DNA of 64,000 nucleotides from Acidobacteriaceae bacterium (GCA_903642225.1 CAHJWI010000008.1:45427-109426), one strand, 5' to 3'; positions 18,565 to 28,102 are shown, numbered from the stretch's first letter. Made by a program: numbers and translations. Notes: a model not told the origin generated them from the sequence alone.

Positions 18565-19839
18565 ATGAAATTGCTTGTGTTTGCGCTTGCCGCGTCTGCG
18601 ATGGTGTTGGGCCAAGGCAAGGCTGCGTCACCGGACGGCGTGACTATTGTTGTGCATGCTGCCAGGTTGCTGGATGTGGCAGAGGGCCGCGTCATTGCCC
18701 CTGGCGAGGTGCTTGTGCAAGGTGGACGAATTGCCGAGGTAGGAAGGCAGGTGACCCATCCAGCTGGAGCGACAGTGCGGGACCTGGGTGATGTGACGCT
18801 GATGCCTGGGCTGATCGACGCGCATGTCCACCTGTTTTTACATGTGGGTGGCGAGGCGGAGCAGACGATGAACGAGTCTGTTGCGCAGCGCACACTGCTG
18901 GCGGCTGAGGCTGCCAAGGCCGACGTGATGGCCGGGTTCACCGCCGAGCGTGACATGGGGACGGAGGGCGCGGGCTGCGCGGACGTGGCGGTACGGAATG
19001 CGATTGACAGCGGTCTGATTCCTGGTCCGCGTATGCGCGTATCGTGCAATGCTATCGACATCAATGGCGGCCACGAAGATACGAATGGGCTCAATCCGGA
19101 GGAGCACCTTCTATCCAACGCGGACAGGGCCGACTCTGCCGAAGATGTTGTTCGCGTGATGCGTGCGCAGCGCAAGCAGGGTGCGGACTTTACAAAGATT
19201 TATGAGACGGGCCGGGACACTTTTGTCGATGGTGTATTTACGACGCCGTACCAGTACACCGAGGCGGAGCTTGCGACAGCTGTGGCCGAGGCAAAGCGCA
19301 CCGGCAGCGTGGTTGCAGTACATGCCACCGGTGAACCGGGAACGCTGTTCGCCGCCCGGGCAGGTGTAAGCAGTGTCGATCATGCCGACCAGCTTTCAGC
19401 GGAGACCATGCGAGTGATGCGTGAGCGCACTATCTACGCTGTGCCGACATTCGCTATCGGAGAGTATTTTGCCGAGCATGCGCCGACGGCAATGACAACC
19501 GAGAGACGGAAGACGGTGGAGGCGTTTCATGCAGCCCAGTTCAAACGACAGATGGCTGCCGGAGTGCCGTTTGCGGTGGGTTCTGACGTTGGACCTTTTC
19601 CGCATGGAACGCAGGCGCGTGAGTTGGTTCTGATGGTGCAAAACGGGATGCCTGCCGCCGACGTCCTGCGTGCCGACCTGTTACACGGGGCGAAGTTGTT
19701 GGGTTGGGAGAACGAGGTCGGCCAGCTCAAGCCGGGGTTCCGCGCGGACATCGTTGCCGTCCCCGGAAACCCGCTGACCGACATCTCCGTGACGCAGCAC
19801 GTGAGCTTTGTAATGAAAGATGGCGTGATACTCCGTTGA
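18565..19839 (+). CDS. Exported metal-dependent amidohydrolase
   Basis: 424 residues beginning at ATG 18565 with a short signal peptide (MKLLVFALAASAMVLGQGKA). It belongs to the imidazolonepropionase/prolidase-like branch of the amidohydrolase superfamily: GLIDAHVHLF (first metal HxH, ~84-88), FTKIYETG with the likely carbamylated Lys, VAVHATG and SVDHADQL (two more metal His), and VGSDVGPFPHG with the catalytic Asp. The C-terminal beta domain closes with GFRADIVAVPGNPLTDI. These exported enzymes often cleave dipeptides or cyclic amides, but the substrate is unknown. It is followed by the small CxxC protein in the same direction. Confidence 0.88.
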   Translation: MKLLVFALAASAMVLGQGKAASPDGVTIVVHAARLLDVAEGRVIAPGEVLVQGGRIAEVGRQVTHPAGATVRDLGDVTLMPGLIDAHVHLFLHVGGEAEQTMNESVAQRTLLAAEAAKADVMAGFTAERDMGTEGAGCADVAVRNAIDSGLIPGPRMRVSCNAIDINGGHEDTNGLNPEEHLLSNADRADSAEDVVRVMRAQRKQGADFTKIYETGRDTFVDGVFTTPYQYTEAELATAVAEAKRTGSVVAVHATGEPGTLFAARAGVSSVDHADQLSAETMRVMRERTIYAVPTFAIGEYFAEHAPTAMTTERRKTVEAFHAAQFKRQMAAGVPFAVGSDVGPFPHGTQARELVLMVQNGMPAADVLRADLLHGAKLLGWENEVGQLKPGFRADIVAVPGNPLTDISVTQHVSFVMKDGVILR

Positions 19840-19922
19840 CCCGAGCTGCGAAACGCTGTTGCTTTTGAGAGTCAAACGAGGGCAAAACGTTCTAACATTC
19901 GTGGTGCAGCATTACCGCAAGG

Positions 19923-20138
19923 ATGGATCTCACGCCGACCCCGTTAAGGAAGACTCAATCGAACCCGTTAGATGAACCTTGCAGCCGGTGCGGCAACGTG
20001 AGTTGGGTGCGGACTGCGAGAACGAACGTTCTTCTCTCGGGTGTTCTGGATTTTTTCAATCTGTACCCATGGCGGTGCGCAGTGTGCCGCCGCCCGAGAT
20101 TTCTTAAGCTACGTGCGGATAGGCGGCTGCACCGTTAG
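19923..20138 (+). CDS. Small protein with two CxxC pairs (zinc-ribbon-like)
   Basis: 71 residues with Cys pairs CSRC (about 20-23) and CAVC (about 52-55), separated by a hydrophobic stretch (NVLLSGVLDFFNLYPW) that may be buried or a weak membrane segment. The tail is basic (RRPRFLKLRADRRLHR). This spacing fits a small zinc ribbon. No named family is recognised. It stands alone in an 84-bp to 38-bp gap between the amidohydrolase and the convergent ABC-F gene. Coding is supported by the paired cysteines and clean frame, but not proven. Confidence 0.5.
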   Translation: MDLTPTPLRKTQSNPLDEPCSRCGNVSWVRTARTNVLLSGVLDFFNLYPWRCAVCRRPRFLKLRADRRLHR

Positions 20139-20175
20139 GTGAACTTGCCGGCCACTGACGAAAAGCATGGGACGG

Positions 20176-22014
20176 CTAGGCCACTTTTTCTGCAAGTTCT
20201 CCCCAGCGATCCATCACGGCTTCAAGCGCAGCATGGGCTGCTGCTTGTTCGTTCATGGCGGCTTGCAGCTTCTTACCGTCGGACGCAATTGCAGGATCGG
20301 CGAGTGCGGCTTCGGCTTTGCTGAGGCGTGCATCGGCCGCTTCCACCTTGGCTTCCATGCCGTCCCACTCACGCTGGTCCATGTAGCTCAGCTTCTGTTT
20401 GGTTCTTGGTGCGCCGGCGTTCGCGGCATCCTGCGCGATGCTGGCTGCAGATGGGGCGGCGGTCTTCGTGGAGCCGTCATCGAACGCCAACGAGTTCTTG
20501 CGGCGATCGCGCATCCACTGCTCCCACTGGGGGTAGTCGGCGAAGCGCTCGCTGCCACCCTCTCCGTCCAGTCCGAGGACGGTGGTGCTGATGCGGTCGA
20601 GCATGTAGCGGTCGTGCGTAACGAGGACGAGCGCGCCGGGGTATTCGAGCAAATTCTGTTCGAGGATTTCGAGGGTGGGGATGTCGAGGTCGTTGGTCGG
20701 CTCGTCGAGCAGAAGCAGGTCGGCCGGCTGCAGCATGAGCTTGGCGATGAGGACGCGGGCGCGTTCGCCACCGCTGAGGCGCTCGATGGGCTGGTTGAGC
20801 TGCTCGCCCGTGAAGAGGAAGCGGGCTGCCCAGCTGGCCACGTGAACGAGGCGGCCGTTGTGGACGACGGAATCGCCCTCTGGCGCGAGGGCGCGGCGCA
20901 GGGTGAGCGTGGGGTCGATTTCACGCAGCTGGCTGAAGTACACGGTGCGCAGCATGGCGGCGCGCTTGATGGTGCCGGAGGTTGGTTCGATCTCGCCGGT
21001 GAGCAGGCGCAGGAGGGTGGTTTTGCCGCTGCCGTTGGGGCCGACAAGGCCGAGGCGGACGCCGTTGGTGAGCAGCAAGTTGAGGTCGCGCAAGATGGTG
21101 CGGTCGCCAAGGTCACACTGGACGTCTTCAAATTCGACGAGGCGCTTGGTCTGGCGGTCGGTGGCAGCGAAGTCGATGCCGGCGGTGGTTTTGACGGCGC
21201 GCTGGTTGGCGTCGGCGAGCGCGCCGATCATTTCGTGGGCGCTGTCGATGCGGGACTTGGATTTGGTGGTGCGCGCCTTGGGGCCGCGGCGAAGCCACTC
21301 GATCTCGGTCTTGACCTGGTTCTTGAGACTTTCGTGCGCCTTCTGTTGGGCAGCGAGGTGGAGCTCGCGCTCTTCGAGGAACTGCGAGTAGGGACCCTCG
21401 ATGCGGAGCGAGCCGAGCGCGTACATGCGGTTGAGTTCGACGGTGCTGGTTGTGGACTCCTCGAGGAAATAGCGATCGTGGGAGACGATGACGGCGGCGG
21501 CTTCGGAATCGGCGAGCAGCTCTTCAAGCCACTGGATGCCGGCGAGGTCAAGGTGGTTGGTGGGTTCGTCGAGAAGCAAAACGTCCGGTGAGGCGACCAC
21601 GGCTTCTGCGATGGCGAGACGCTTGCGCCAGCCACCGGAGAGCGATGCGGCCTCTGCGTGGACGTCGGGGAAGCCGGTGCGTCCGAGGATGCCGCGGATA
21701 CGTCCTTCATGTTCATCAGGCAGGACATTGGAGCTTTTTAGAGAGGTTTCAAGAACGCCACGGACGGTCGCACCTCTGGGGAACTGGGAGTCCTGGACCA
21801 CGTAGGCAACGCGGGCGCGGCGGCGTACGGCAACTTCGCCGGAGTCTGTGTCTTCTCGACCAGCGAGGACTGCGAGCAGCGTGGATTTGCCGGTGCCGTT
21901 AGGGCCGATGAGGCCAATGCGGTCGTTTTCGGCGACGACGAAGTTGAGATTGTCGAAGAGGACTTTTGCGCCGAAGCGTTTGCTCAGCGACTGCGCGTTG
22001 AGGATTGGAGGCAT
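20176..22014 (-). CDS. ABC-F family ATPase, Uup-like
   Basis: 612-residue soluble tandem ATPase without membrane segments, of the ABC-F class that acts on ribosomes. First nucleotide domain: Walker A GPNGTGKST (~38-46), signature LSGGWRKRLAIAEA, Walker B LLLDEPTNHLDL. The linker between domains is Arg/Lys-rich. Second domain: GPNGSGKTT, LSGGERARVLIAKL and LLLDEPTNDLDIPTL. The C-terminal ~90 residues form a coiled coil (KVEAADARLSKAEAAL), as in Uup, which binds nucleic acid and influences ribosome rescue and transposon excision. It is last in the probable nnr-tsaE-ABC-F unit. Confidence 0.9.
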   Translation of the reverse strand: MPPILNAQSLSKRFGAKVLFDNLNFVVAENDRIGLIGPNGTGKSTLLAVLAGREDTDSGEVAVRRRARVAYVVQDSQFPRGATVRGVLETSLKSSNVLPDEHEGRIRGILGRTGFPDVHAEAASLSGGWRKRLAIAEAVVASPDVLLLDEPTNHLDLAGIQWLEELLADSEAAAVIVSHDRYFLEESTTSTVELNRMYALGSLRIEGPYSQFLEERELHLAAQQKAHESLKNQVKTEIEWLRRGPKARTTKSKSRIDSAHEMIGALADANQRAVKTTAGIDFAATDRQTKRLVEFEDVQCDLGDRTILRDLNLLLTNGVRLGLVGPNGSGKTTLLRLLTGEIEPTSGTIKRAAMLRTVYFSQLREIDPTLTLRRALAPEGDSVVHNGRLVHVASWAARFLFTGEQLNQPIERLSGGERARVLIAKLMLQPADLLLLDEPTNDLDIPTLEILEQNLLEYPGALVLVTHDRYMLDRISTTVLGLDGEGGSERFADYPQWEQWMRDRRKNSLAFDDGSTKTAAPSAASIAQDAANAGAPRTKQKLSYMDQREWDGMEAKVEAADARLSKAEAALADPAIASDGKKLQAAMNEQAAAHAALEAVMDRWGELAEKVA

Positions 22015-22050
22015 TGCTCTTAGTTTACTGGTTTGTGCGTTTCGGGTGCG

Positions 22051-22488
22051 TTACAGCATGCGGACGTGGAAGAGGCGGTCGTCGGGTTCGTCACCCTGGG
22101 TGACGGCGACCTCGCCTCGGGCACGTGCGATAACGGAGGGAAACTTGTCTCCCCACTCGATGAGAATGAGGGCGTTCGGATCGGATTCCATCTCTTCCAG
22201 GCCGAGCTGCAGAAGCTCTCCTTCGCGCTCGAGGCGGTAGAGGTCGAGGTGGTAGAGCTTACGGGTGCGCCCCTGGTACTCGTGGACCAGCGTGAACGTT
22301 GGACTGGTGACGTCGTCTTCCGGCGCGCCGAGCGAACGGGCGATGCCACGGACGAGGGTGGTTTTGCCCGCACCCAGGTCCCCGCGCAGGATGACGGTGC
22401 GCGGCGTGGGTAGCATGAGTTCCATGATGGTTTCGCCGAGGGCGAGGGTGCCGTTGGGGCTGCGGGTTTTGAGGCGCTTTTCGATCAC
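22051..22488 (-). CDS. tsaE: tRNA threonylcarbamoyladenosine synthesis ATPase TsaE
   Basis: 145-residue P-loop ATPase that resets the TsaB-TsaD complex during t6A synthesis. Walker A is GDLGAGKTT (~36-44); TSPTFTLVHEY and the YHLDLYRLE segment, then ILIEWGDKFP, are the standard family motifs. It starts at a GTG (22488) five bases after the nnr stop, and is followed 36 bp later by the ABC-F gene. The nnr-tsaE neighbourhood is widespread in bacteria and supports the assignment. Confidence 0.95.
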   Translation of the reverse strand: MIEKRLKTRSPNGTLALGETIMELMLPTPRTVILRGDLGAGKTTLVRGIARSLGAPEDDVTSPTFTLVHEYQGRTRKLYHLDLYRLEREGELLQLGLEEMESDPNALILIEWGDKFPSVIARARGEVAVTQGDEPDDRLFHVRML

Positions 22489-22493
22489 TCTCT

Positions 22494-24122
22494 TTATTCC
22501 ACCATGGAAGGCAGCCTGGACTGCCAGCGCGGCTTTCGCACGCCGCAGATCCAGGTGAAGCCATTGCTGTCGCGGGTGCGGTAGCGGAAGGCGTCGCTTA
22601 GGTGGGCGACCGTGTCGGTGGCGAGGATAGTGTGCTCATCGCGGCGAGTAGCGGCGAAGTCGGCGGCAAGGCCGTGCAGGTAGACGGCGGCCTCAACGGC
22701 TTGTGCGACGTCGTTCGGGAACTGGGCGATTGCGGCGGCGACGATGCCGGTGAGGATGTCGCCGGAGCCGCCTTTGGCCATGCTGGGATTGCCGGTGGTG
22801 TTCACGGCGACTCGACCGTCAGGATGCGCGACGAGGGTGCGCCAGCCTTTGAGCACGAGGGTGACATGGTGCTCTTTCGCAAAGGTGCGGGCGAGGTTGA
22901 GGCGGTCTGCCTGGACCTGCTTGGTTGTGACGCCGAGAAGGGTAGCCATCTCGCCTGGGTGGGGTGTCAGGACGAATGTGCGGTTGCGGCCGTCAATTTC
23001 GCTGCTGCGACCTTTAAAGGCGTTCAGGCCGTCAGCATCCAGGACCAGTGGGAGCGTTGTTTCAGCGACCATTCTGCGAACGAAGTCCGGCGTTTCGCCT
23101 TCGGTACCCAGGCCTGGGCCGATGGCGAGGACGGAGATCTTTTTCAAAAGTAGGTCCCGGCGCTCCGGATCGGCGTTGGCCAGGGCGAGGGCGCCGTGAG
23201 GGTCTTCCTGCAGGGGGACGGTCATGAGCTCAGGCGTGATGAGCGCGACCATTTGCTGAATGGACCGGGCGACTGCAGCCGTGATCAGGCCGGCACCGGT
23301 GCGCAACGCGGCAAGCGCACTCATGGAGGGTGCGCCGGACTTGCCCGAGGCACCACCAACGATGAGGACGTGGCCGTACATGCCCTTGTTGGAATCGACG
23401 TTGCGTGCTCGCTCGAAGAGGTGTTTGGATTGGCCGGTCCAGAACAGGCTTTCGGTGGACTGGATGGCCTGCTTTGGAGAACCGATATCCGCGACGACAA
23501 CGGGTGCAAAGGTGCCGTCGGTGAGATGGCCGAAGAGGTGCGCCGGCTTGGGCGCGGTGAAGGTGACAACGGAGTCTGCGCGGAAGGCATCAGGGTTGGA
23601 TTGTTCGCGTGAGTCCGCGTCCCACCCAGAGGGAAGATCGACAGCGACCACGGGGACGGAGCACGTGCGTAAGGCATCGCGGACGGCAACGGCGGGGCCG
23701 CGCAACGGCGGCTTAAATCCCGTGCCGGTGACAGCGTCGACGACCACCTCTGCGCCGCGCACCATGGCCAGCACGGCGGCTTCGGTTTCGGTCTCAGGCA
23801 AGATCGCAAGCTGAATCGCGCTGCGATCAAGCAAGCCAAGTGCGTCCGCCGCCGAGCCCTTAAATCTGCTTTCAGGACCGGTCAGCGCGACTGTGATGTG
23901 CAGGCCGTCGTTGAGCAATGCGCGAGCCGCAACTAGGCCGTCGCCGCCGTTGTTCCCGCTTCCGCACAGGAGCAGTACGCGGCTTGCGCGGGGGTACTGC
24001 GCCCGAACAAAGCGGGCGACGGCTGTTCCGGCGTTCTCCATCAGCTCGCCGAATGGGGTGCCGTACTCCTCTGCGGTGCGCTTGTCAGTAGCGGCCATCT
24101 CTGCCGCGGTGAGCATCTGCAT
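22494..24122 (-). CDS. nnr: Bifunctional NAD(P)H-hydrate epimerase / ADP-dependent dehydratase
   Basis: 542 residues joining two repair enzymes for damaged NAD(P)HX. The N-terminal epimerase domain (~1-215) carries MQMLTAAEMAATDK and LCGSGNNGGDGLVAARAL, with the AVDLPSGWDAD catalytic strand. The C-terminal ribokinase-like dehydratase domain (~230-510) carries VLIVGGASGKSGAPSMSALA, ALRTGAGLITAAV, LTPHPGEMATL and the phosphate-binding NPSMAKGGSGDILTGIVAA. The last ~25 residues (GFTWICGVRKPRW) extend beyond the usual end. It is immediately followed by tsaE. Confidence 0.95.
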   Translation of the reverse strand: MQMLTAAEMAATDKRTAEEYGTPFGELMENAGTAVARFVRAQYPRASRVLLLCGSGNNGGDGLVAARALLNDGLHITVALTGPESRFKGSAADALGLLDRSAIQLAILPETETEAAVLAMVRGAEVVVDAVTGTGFKPPLRGPAVAVRDALRTCSVPVVAVDLPSGWDADSREQSNPDAFRADSVVTFTAPKPAHLFGHLTDGTFAPVVVADIGSPKQAIQSTESLFWTGQSKHLFERARNVDSNKGMYGHVLIVGGASGKSGAPSMSALAALRTGAGLITAAVARSIQQMVALITPELMTVPLQEDPHGALALANADPERRDLLLKKISVLAIGPGLGTEGETPDFVRRMVAETTLPLVLDADGLNAFKGRSSEIDGRNRTFVLTPHPGEMATLLGVTTKQVQADRLNLARTFAKEHHVTLVLKGWRTLVAHPDGRVAVNTTGNPSMAKGGSGDILTGIVAAAIAQFPNDVAQAVEAAVYLHGLAADFAATRRDEHTILATDTVAHLSDAFRYRTRDSNGFTWICGVRKPRWQSRLPSMVE

Positions 24123-24154
24123 GGAGCGTTGGATGCGGCGTTACACGAAAGGGC

Positions 24155-25120
24155 TTAGGGCCGCAGCGGGACGGGGCTGTCGACATCGCGATCGCGATAG
24201 TAGGGTGCGCGAAAGCGGAGTATGTTCGCGGCACACTTTGCGGGTGTCATCAGGCTGGCGGCGTCCAGCACCCAGCGATTTCGCACGTTATGGGTCACGC
24301 GGCGGAAGAGCTTTTTATCGATGTAATCCTCGCCGATGTTCCAAAGAATTCCTCCGGCGGGCGTAACGAAAAAATCGACCATGCCGGTCTCGTTGGTGTA
24401 GCGGCCTAGTTTGTCGCTGTAGTACGTTTTCATACCGATGTTGCCGATGCTGGTTTCACTAATCGGGCCGATCTTCCACTGAGCGCTGTAGGCTGCCGAA
24501 AAGGCAGTGGCGCGAAGCCGGCCCATCCAGTAGGGACGTGTGTTTTCGAACGTGAGGGCGCGCTGCTTGGGGTCGTTCTGAATGTAGACGAAGTTGGTGA
24601 TGGCACCCATGAGCGGGTGGCCGACGTAGTCGACGCCGAAGGGATCGTCGTCGTTCCAGCGGCTCCAGCGGTAGCGCTCGAGGGTGGTGACGTAGTCTCC
24701 CCAGAAGCCATCGGTGTGGTGCAGGAGGTGGTAGCGTGCGTCATCGTCCATGCCCACGTTACCGCCGTGCTGCGCGGAGAGGAAGAACATGGAACTGCCC
24801 AGCACGCGGGGCCAGCTGACACGGCAAGGCTTGCCGTGCAGCTCACCGGATTCGCAGGCAGTATTGCGGTCGATTTCAGAGTCGAGGTGGATCTCGTTGC
24901 TGGTGGGTTTGGCTACCGGCAGTGCTGCTGCATAGATGGTTGCCCTGGGTGAGGAGGTGAGAATGAATGCCGCAGCCTGCGTATCGCGAACCGCAGACGG
25001 CGCGTCCGCCAGCTCATACACTTGCTCGTTTTTTGCGTGCTGACAAAGCACCGATGTGCCTGCAAGCCATAGCAGGACAACATAGACCAAGGCCAGTTGC
25101 AGCGGGACGGGGAGTCTCAT
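24155..25120 (-). CDS. Exported protein of unknown function
   Basis: 321 residues from an ATG at 25120, which opens a clear signal peptide (LALVYVVLLWLAGTSVLC, with a Cys near the cleavage zone, so a lipoprotein is possible). The longer frame upstream would overlap the murE start region. The mature part is rich in aromatic residues and Gly with motifs such as GHPLMGAITNFVY, FWGDYVTTLERYRWSRW and VTPAGGILWNIGEDYID, suggesting a beta-rich envelope or outer-membrane protein. It resembles DUF3943-like proteins in flavour only; I do not assign a family. It is divergent from murE by 59 bp and lies 32 bp upstream of nnr in the same direction. Confidence 0.7.
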   Translation of the reverse strand: MRLPVPLQLALVYVVLLWLAGTSVLCQHAKNEQVYELADAPSAVRDTQAAAFILTSSPRATIYAAALPVAKPTSNEIHLDSEIDRNTACESGELHGKPCRVSWPRVLGSSMFFLSAQHGGNVGMDDDARYHLLHHTDGFWGDYVTTLERYRWSRWNDDDPFGVDYVGHPLMGAITNFVYIQNDPKQRALTFENTRPYWMGRLRATAFSAAYSAQWKIGPISETSIGNIGMKTYYSDKLGRYTNETGMVDFFVTPAGGILWNIGEDYIDKKLFRRVTHNVRNRWVLDAASLMTPAKCAANILRFRAPYYRDRDVDSPVPLRP

Positions 25121-25179
25121 CAACACGTTCAGTCTACCGGGCAGTGTCAAAGCCGCCCGTCTAATCCTTAGAATGAGGC

Positions 25180-26694
25180 ATGCGGTGGAAGCTGATTCTT
25201 GCAAGGTTGTCGGCGCGCGAGGCAAGCGACGGTGCTGACCCTGAGATCACGGGTGTGGCATATGACTCACGGCAGGTGGTCGTCGGTGACCTGTTCGTTG
25301 CGATGCAGGGTGGGTCGGTCAATGGCAACCGCTATGTGGATGGGGCGATTTCCAACGGAGCTGTCGCCGTTCTGACCGACTCTGCCGAGCATTTTGCGGT
25401 GTTGCGGCATCGGGTTCCGGTTGCGTTGGTGGATCACGGGCGGCGGGGACTGGCGCAGGCAAGTGCAGCTATATTTGGTCATCCTGAGCGGGACTTGGCG
25501 TTAACGGCGGTGACCGGGACGAATGGGAAAACTACGACTGCGTTTCTGACGGAATCATTGCTGGGGCAGGCGGGCCGGCAATGCCTGCTCATTGGCACAA
25601 TTGAGACACACCTGCCGGGAACAAATGGTCAGCGCGAGACGCGGGCGAGTGAGCATACGACGCCGGAGAGCCGCGACCTGTACGCACTGTTCCGCGAGGC
25701 AGCAGACCGTGGAGCGACGGAAGCCGTGATGGAGATGAGTTCGCACGCGCTGGAGCAGGAGCGCGTGTATGGCCTGCATGTAGATGTGGCGCTGTTCACG
25801 AATCTTACGCAGGACCATCTGGACTACCACGGAACGATGAAGGCCTATGGTGCAGCGAAGGCGCGACTGTTTGCCGGGGTGGGAGCGGCGCCGCCTCGGG
25901 TTGGGGTGATCAACGCGGACGATCCTGCGTTTGCGCAGATGTGGGAGGCTGCCGCGGGGTGCGAGACGCGTTGGCGGTACAGCCTGCTGGATGCAACGGC
26001 GGAGTTCCACGCGGAGGAAATCCGGTACAGGGCGGGGCGAACGGACTTTGTGTGGAACACGCCGTTTGGCAGTGCCGAGGTGGTGGTAGCGCTGACCGGG
26101 CGGGTGAACGTGTACAACCTGCTGGCGGCGGGAGCGGCGGCGCTGGCGCGGGGTATGGAGTTTGACCAGGTTGTGGGTGCGATAGCCGGGTTGCGGCCGG
26201 TGCCGGGGCGATTCGAGACAGTCGCCAATGAGCTTGGATTAACAGTGGTGGTGGATTACGCGCACACCGACGATGCCCTGCGGAACCTGATTGCGCTGGC
26301 GCGGGAGCTTGCCGGGGAGGGTCGGGTGCTGACGCTGTTTGGGTGTGGCGGAGACCGGGACCGGGGCAAGCGACCAAAGATGGGTCGGGCTGCCGGCGAG
26401 GGCAGCAATTTTGTACTTGTTACCAGCGACAACCCTCGGTCGGAAGAGCCTGCAACGATTGCGGACGAGGTCATGGCAGGTGTGCGCGACAGCGGCCTGC
26501 CTGCAGCGCAGTGGTCTGTAGAACTGGACCGTGCGGCAGCCATAGCCGAAGTACTGCGGGAGGCGTGTACCGGGGATGTGGTGCTGATTGCCGGTAAGGG
26601 GCATGAGAAGACGCAGACGGCGCACGGTGTAGCGGTCCCGTTTGATGACGTGGCGGTTGCGACTGCGGGGCTGCGCAGGATGTCGGGACGATGA
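25180..26694 (+). CDS. murE: UDP-MurNAc-L-Ala-D-Glu:meso-diaminopimelate ligase
   Basis: Cytoplasmic Mur ligase adding the third residue of the peptidoglycan stem. 504 residues. ATP loop GTNGKTTTAFLTESL (~112-126), the SSHALEQERV segment, and the acceptor-recognition motif DNPRSEEP near 410, which specifies meso-diaminopimelate rather than lysine. The KGHEKTQ near the C-terminus is also diagnostic. It starts at ATG 25180 after GAATGAGGC. First gene of the dcw cluster here; the usual upstream mraZ, rsmH, ftsL and ftsI are absent. murF begins 22 bp after the stop. Confidence 0.97.
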   Translation: MRWKLILARLSAREASDGADPEITGVAYDSRQVVVGDLFVAMQGGSVNGNRYVDGAISNGAVAVLTDSAEHFAVLRHRVPVALVDHGRRGLAQASAAIFGHPERDLALTAVTGTNGKTTTAFLTESLLGQAGRQCLLIGTIETHLPGTNGQRETRASEHTTPESRDLYALFREAADRGATEAVMEMSSHALEQERVYGLHVDVALFTNLTQDHLDYHGTMKAYGAAKARLFAGVGAAPPRVGVINADDPAFAQMWEAAAGCETRWRYSLLDATAEFHAEEIRYRAGRTDFVWNTPFGSAEVVVALTGRVNVYNLLAAGAAALARGMEFDQVVGAIAGLRPVPGRFETVANELGLTVVVDYAHTDDALRNLIALARELAGEGRVLTLFGCGGDRDRGKRPKMGRAAGEGSNFVLVTSDNPRSEEPATIADEVMAGVRDSGLPAAQWSVELDRAAAIAEVLREACTGDVVLIAGKGHEKTQTAHGVAVPFDDVAVATAGLRRMSGR

Positions 26695-26716
26695 GTAGTG
26701 GAAGGCGGAGTAGACG

Positions 26717-28102
26717 ATGCAGTTGACTTTGGGACAGATTGCGGACTGGATACACGCGGAGGGCGATTTTACCTCGGCGACGGAGATCTTCGGGTACTCC
26801 ATCGATTCACGCACGGTCGCTGCGGGCGACATATTTTTTGCGGTGACGGGCGAGCGGCTGGATGGCCACGACTATGTGCAAGCGGCGCTGGAGATGGGTG
26901 CTGCAGCGGCTGTGGTGAGCACGCGCTGGGTGGTGCCGGCTGAGGTGGATACGGCGAAGCTTCTGCGCGTGCCGGAGAGCGAGGATTGCGTGCTGGCGGC
27001 GATGCAGAAACTTGCGCGCGAGGTGCGGCGGATGTGGGCCGGGATGGGTACCGGTCGACGTGTGATCGGTGTGACGGGATCTGCTGGCAAGACGACCACC
27101 AAGGAATGCATTGCGGCGGTACTGGCGGTCAAGTTCAATGTTTTAAAGAGTGCAGGAAACCTGAACAATGGCTTTGGCCTGCCTCTGCAATTGTTAAAGC
27201 TGGAGCCTGCGCACGACATGGCCGTGATGGAGATGGGCATGAATCACGGGGGCGAGTTGACGGCGCTGGCAAAGATTGCTGAACCGGACTGGGCCGTAGT
27301 ATCGAATGTGGCGCCGGTGCACCTGGAGCACTTTCCTGCCGGCATAGAGGGCATTGCCGCGGCCAAGTATGAGTTGGTGCAGGCGTTGCCGTTGGGCGGC
27401 ATCGCATTTCTGAATGAGGATGACCAGCAAGTGCGAACGTTTGGGCGTGGCCGCGAGCCCCATGTCCGCAGATTTGCCCAGCACGCCGAAGCAACGGTGC
27501 GCGCGACCGGGGTGGAGAGCCTTGGCGTGGAGGGCATGCGATTTACAGTGCATGCCGGTGGCGAGACTGCGCCCGCGCGGATTGCTTTGCTGGGTGAACA
27601 CAACGTCTATAACGCTTTGGCGGCGGTTGCGGTGGGGCTGGAAGCGGGCATCTCGCTGCAGGACTGCCTGCCGGTTCTGGAAGCGCTGCAACCCAGCGAC
27701 AAGCGCGGAGCGCTGCTGCTTTGGAACGGAGCGCAGTTACTGAACGACACCTACAACTCGAACCCGCGTGCGCTGGACAGCATGGTGGACGCGCTGGCTG
27801 CGGTGCCGGCGACGCGCCGCATTGTGGTTGCAGGGGAGATGCTGGAGCTGGGGGCCGAGTCGGAAGCGCTGCATAGGTGCTGCGGCCAGCATATGCGTGA
27901 CGCGGGGATCAACACCGTGGTGGGTGTGCGAGGGTTTGCGCGACAGCTCGCCGAAGGCTTTGGTGAGAGTGGCGTGTTTGTCGCTACGCCCGAAGAGGCA
28001 GGTGAGTGGTTGAAGAAGAACGTGCGCGATGGAGACGCGGTCTTGTTGAAGGCATCGCGGGGAGTGCAGCTGGAGCGCGCTCTTGCCTCACTGGCAGGCT
28101 GA
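26717..28102 (+). CDS. murF: UDP-MurNAc-tripeptide:D-Ala-D-Ala ligase
   Basis: Adds D-Ala-D-Ala to the UDP-MurNAc-tripeptide, the last cytoplasmic step. 461 residues. N-terminal GYSIDSRTVAAGDIFFAV is the MurF UDP-binding pattern. ATP loop GVTGSAGKTTTKECIA (~116-131). NLNNGFGLPLQLL, EMGMNHGGEL and LLNDTYNSNPRALDSM are family signatures. The ribosome-binding site is AAGGCGGAG. No ddl gene, which makes D-Ala-D-Ala, is in the window. Confidence 0.97.
   Translation: MQLTLGQIADWIHAEGDFTSATEIFGYSIDSRTVAAGDIFFAVTGERLDGHDYVQAALEMGAAAAVVSTRWVVPAEVDTAKLLRVPESEDCVLAAMQKLAREVRRMWAGMGTGRRVIGVTGSAGKTTTKECIAAVLAVKFNVLKSAGNLNNGFGLPLQLLKLEPAHDMAVMEMGMNHGGELTALAKIAEPDWAVVSNVAPVHLEHFPAGIEGIAAAKYELVQALPLGGIAFLNEDDQQVRTFGRGREPHVRRFAQHAEATVRATGVESLGVEGMRFTVHAGGETAPARIALLGEHNVYNALAAVAVGLEAGISLQDCLPVLEALQPSDKRGALLLWNGAQLLNDTYNSNPRALDSMVDALAAVPATRRIVVAGEMLELGAESEALHRCCGQHMRDAGINTVVGVRGFARQLAEGFGESGVFVATPEEAGEWLKKNVRDGDAVLLKASRGVQLERALASLAG

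Noticed and set aside
20167..21591. A 474-codon plus-strand frame over the ABC-F gene
   Set aside because: Antisense to a clear ABC-F ATPase; composition is typical of a shadow frame.
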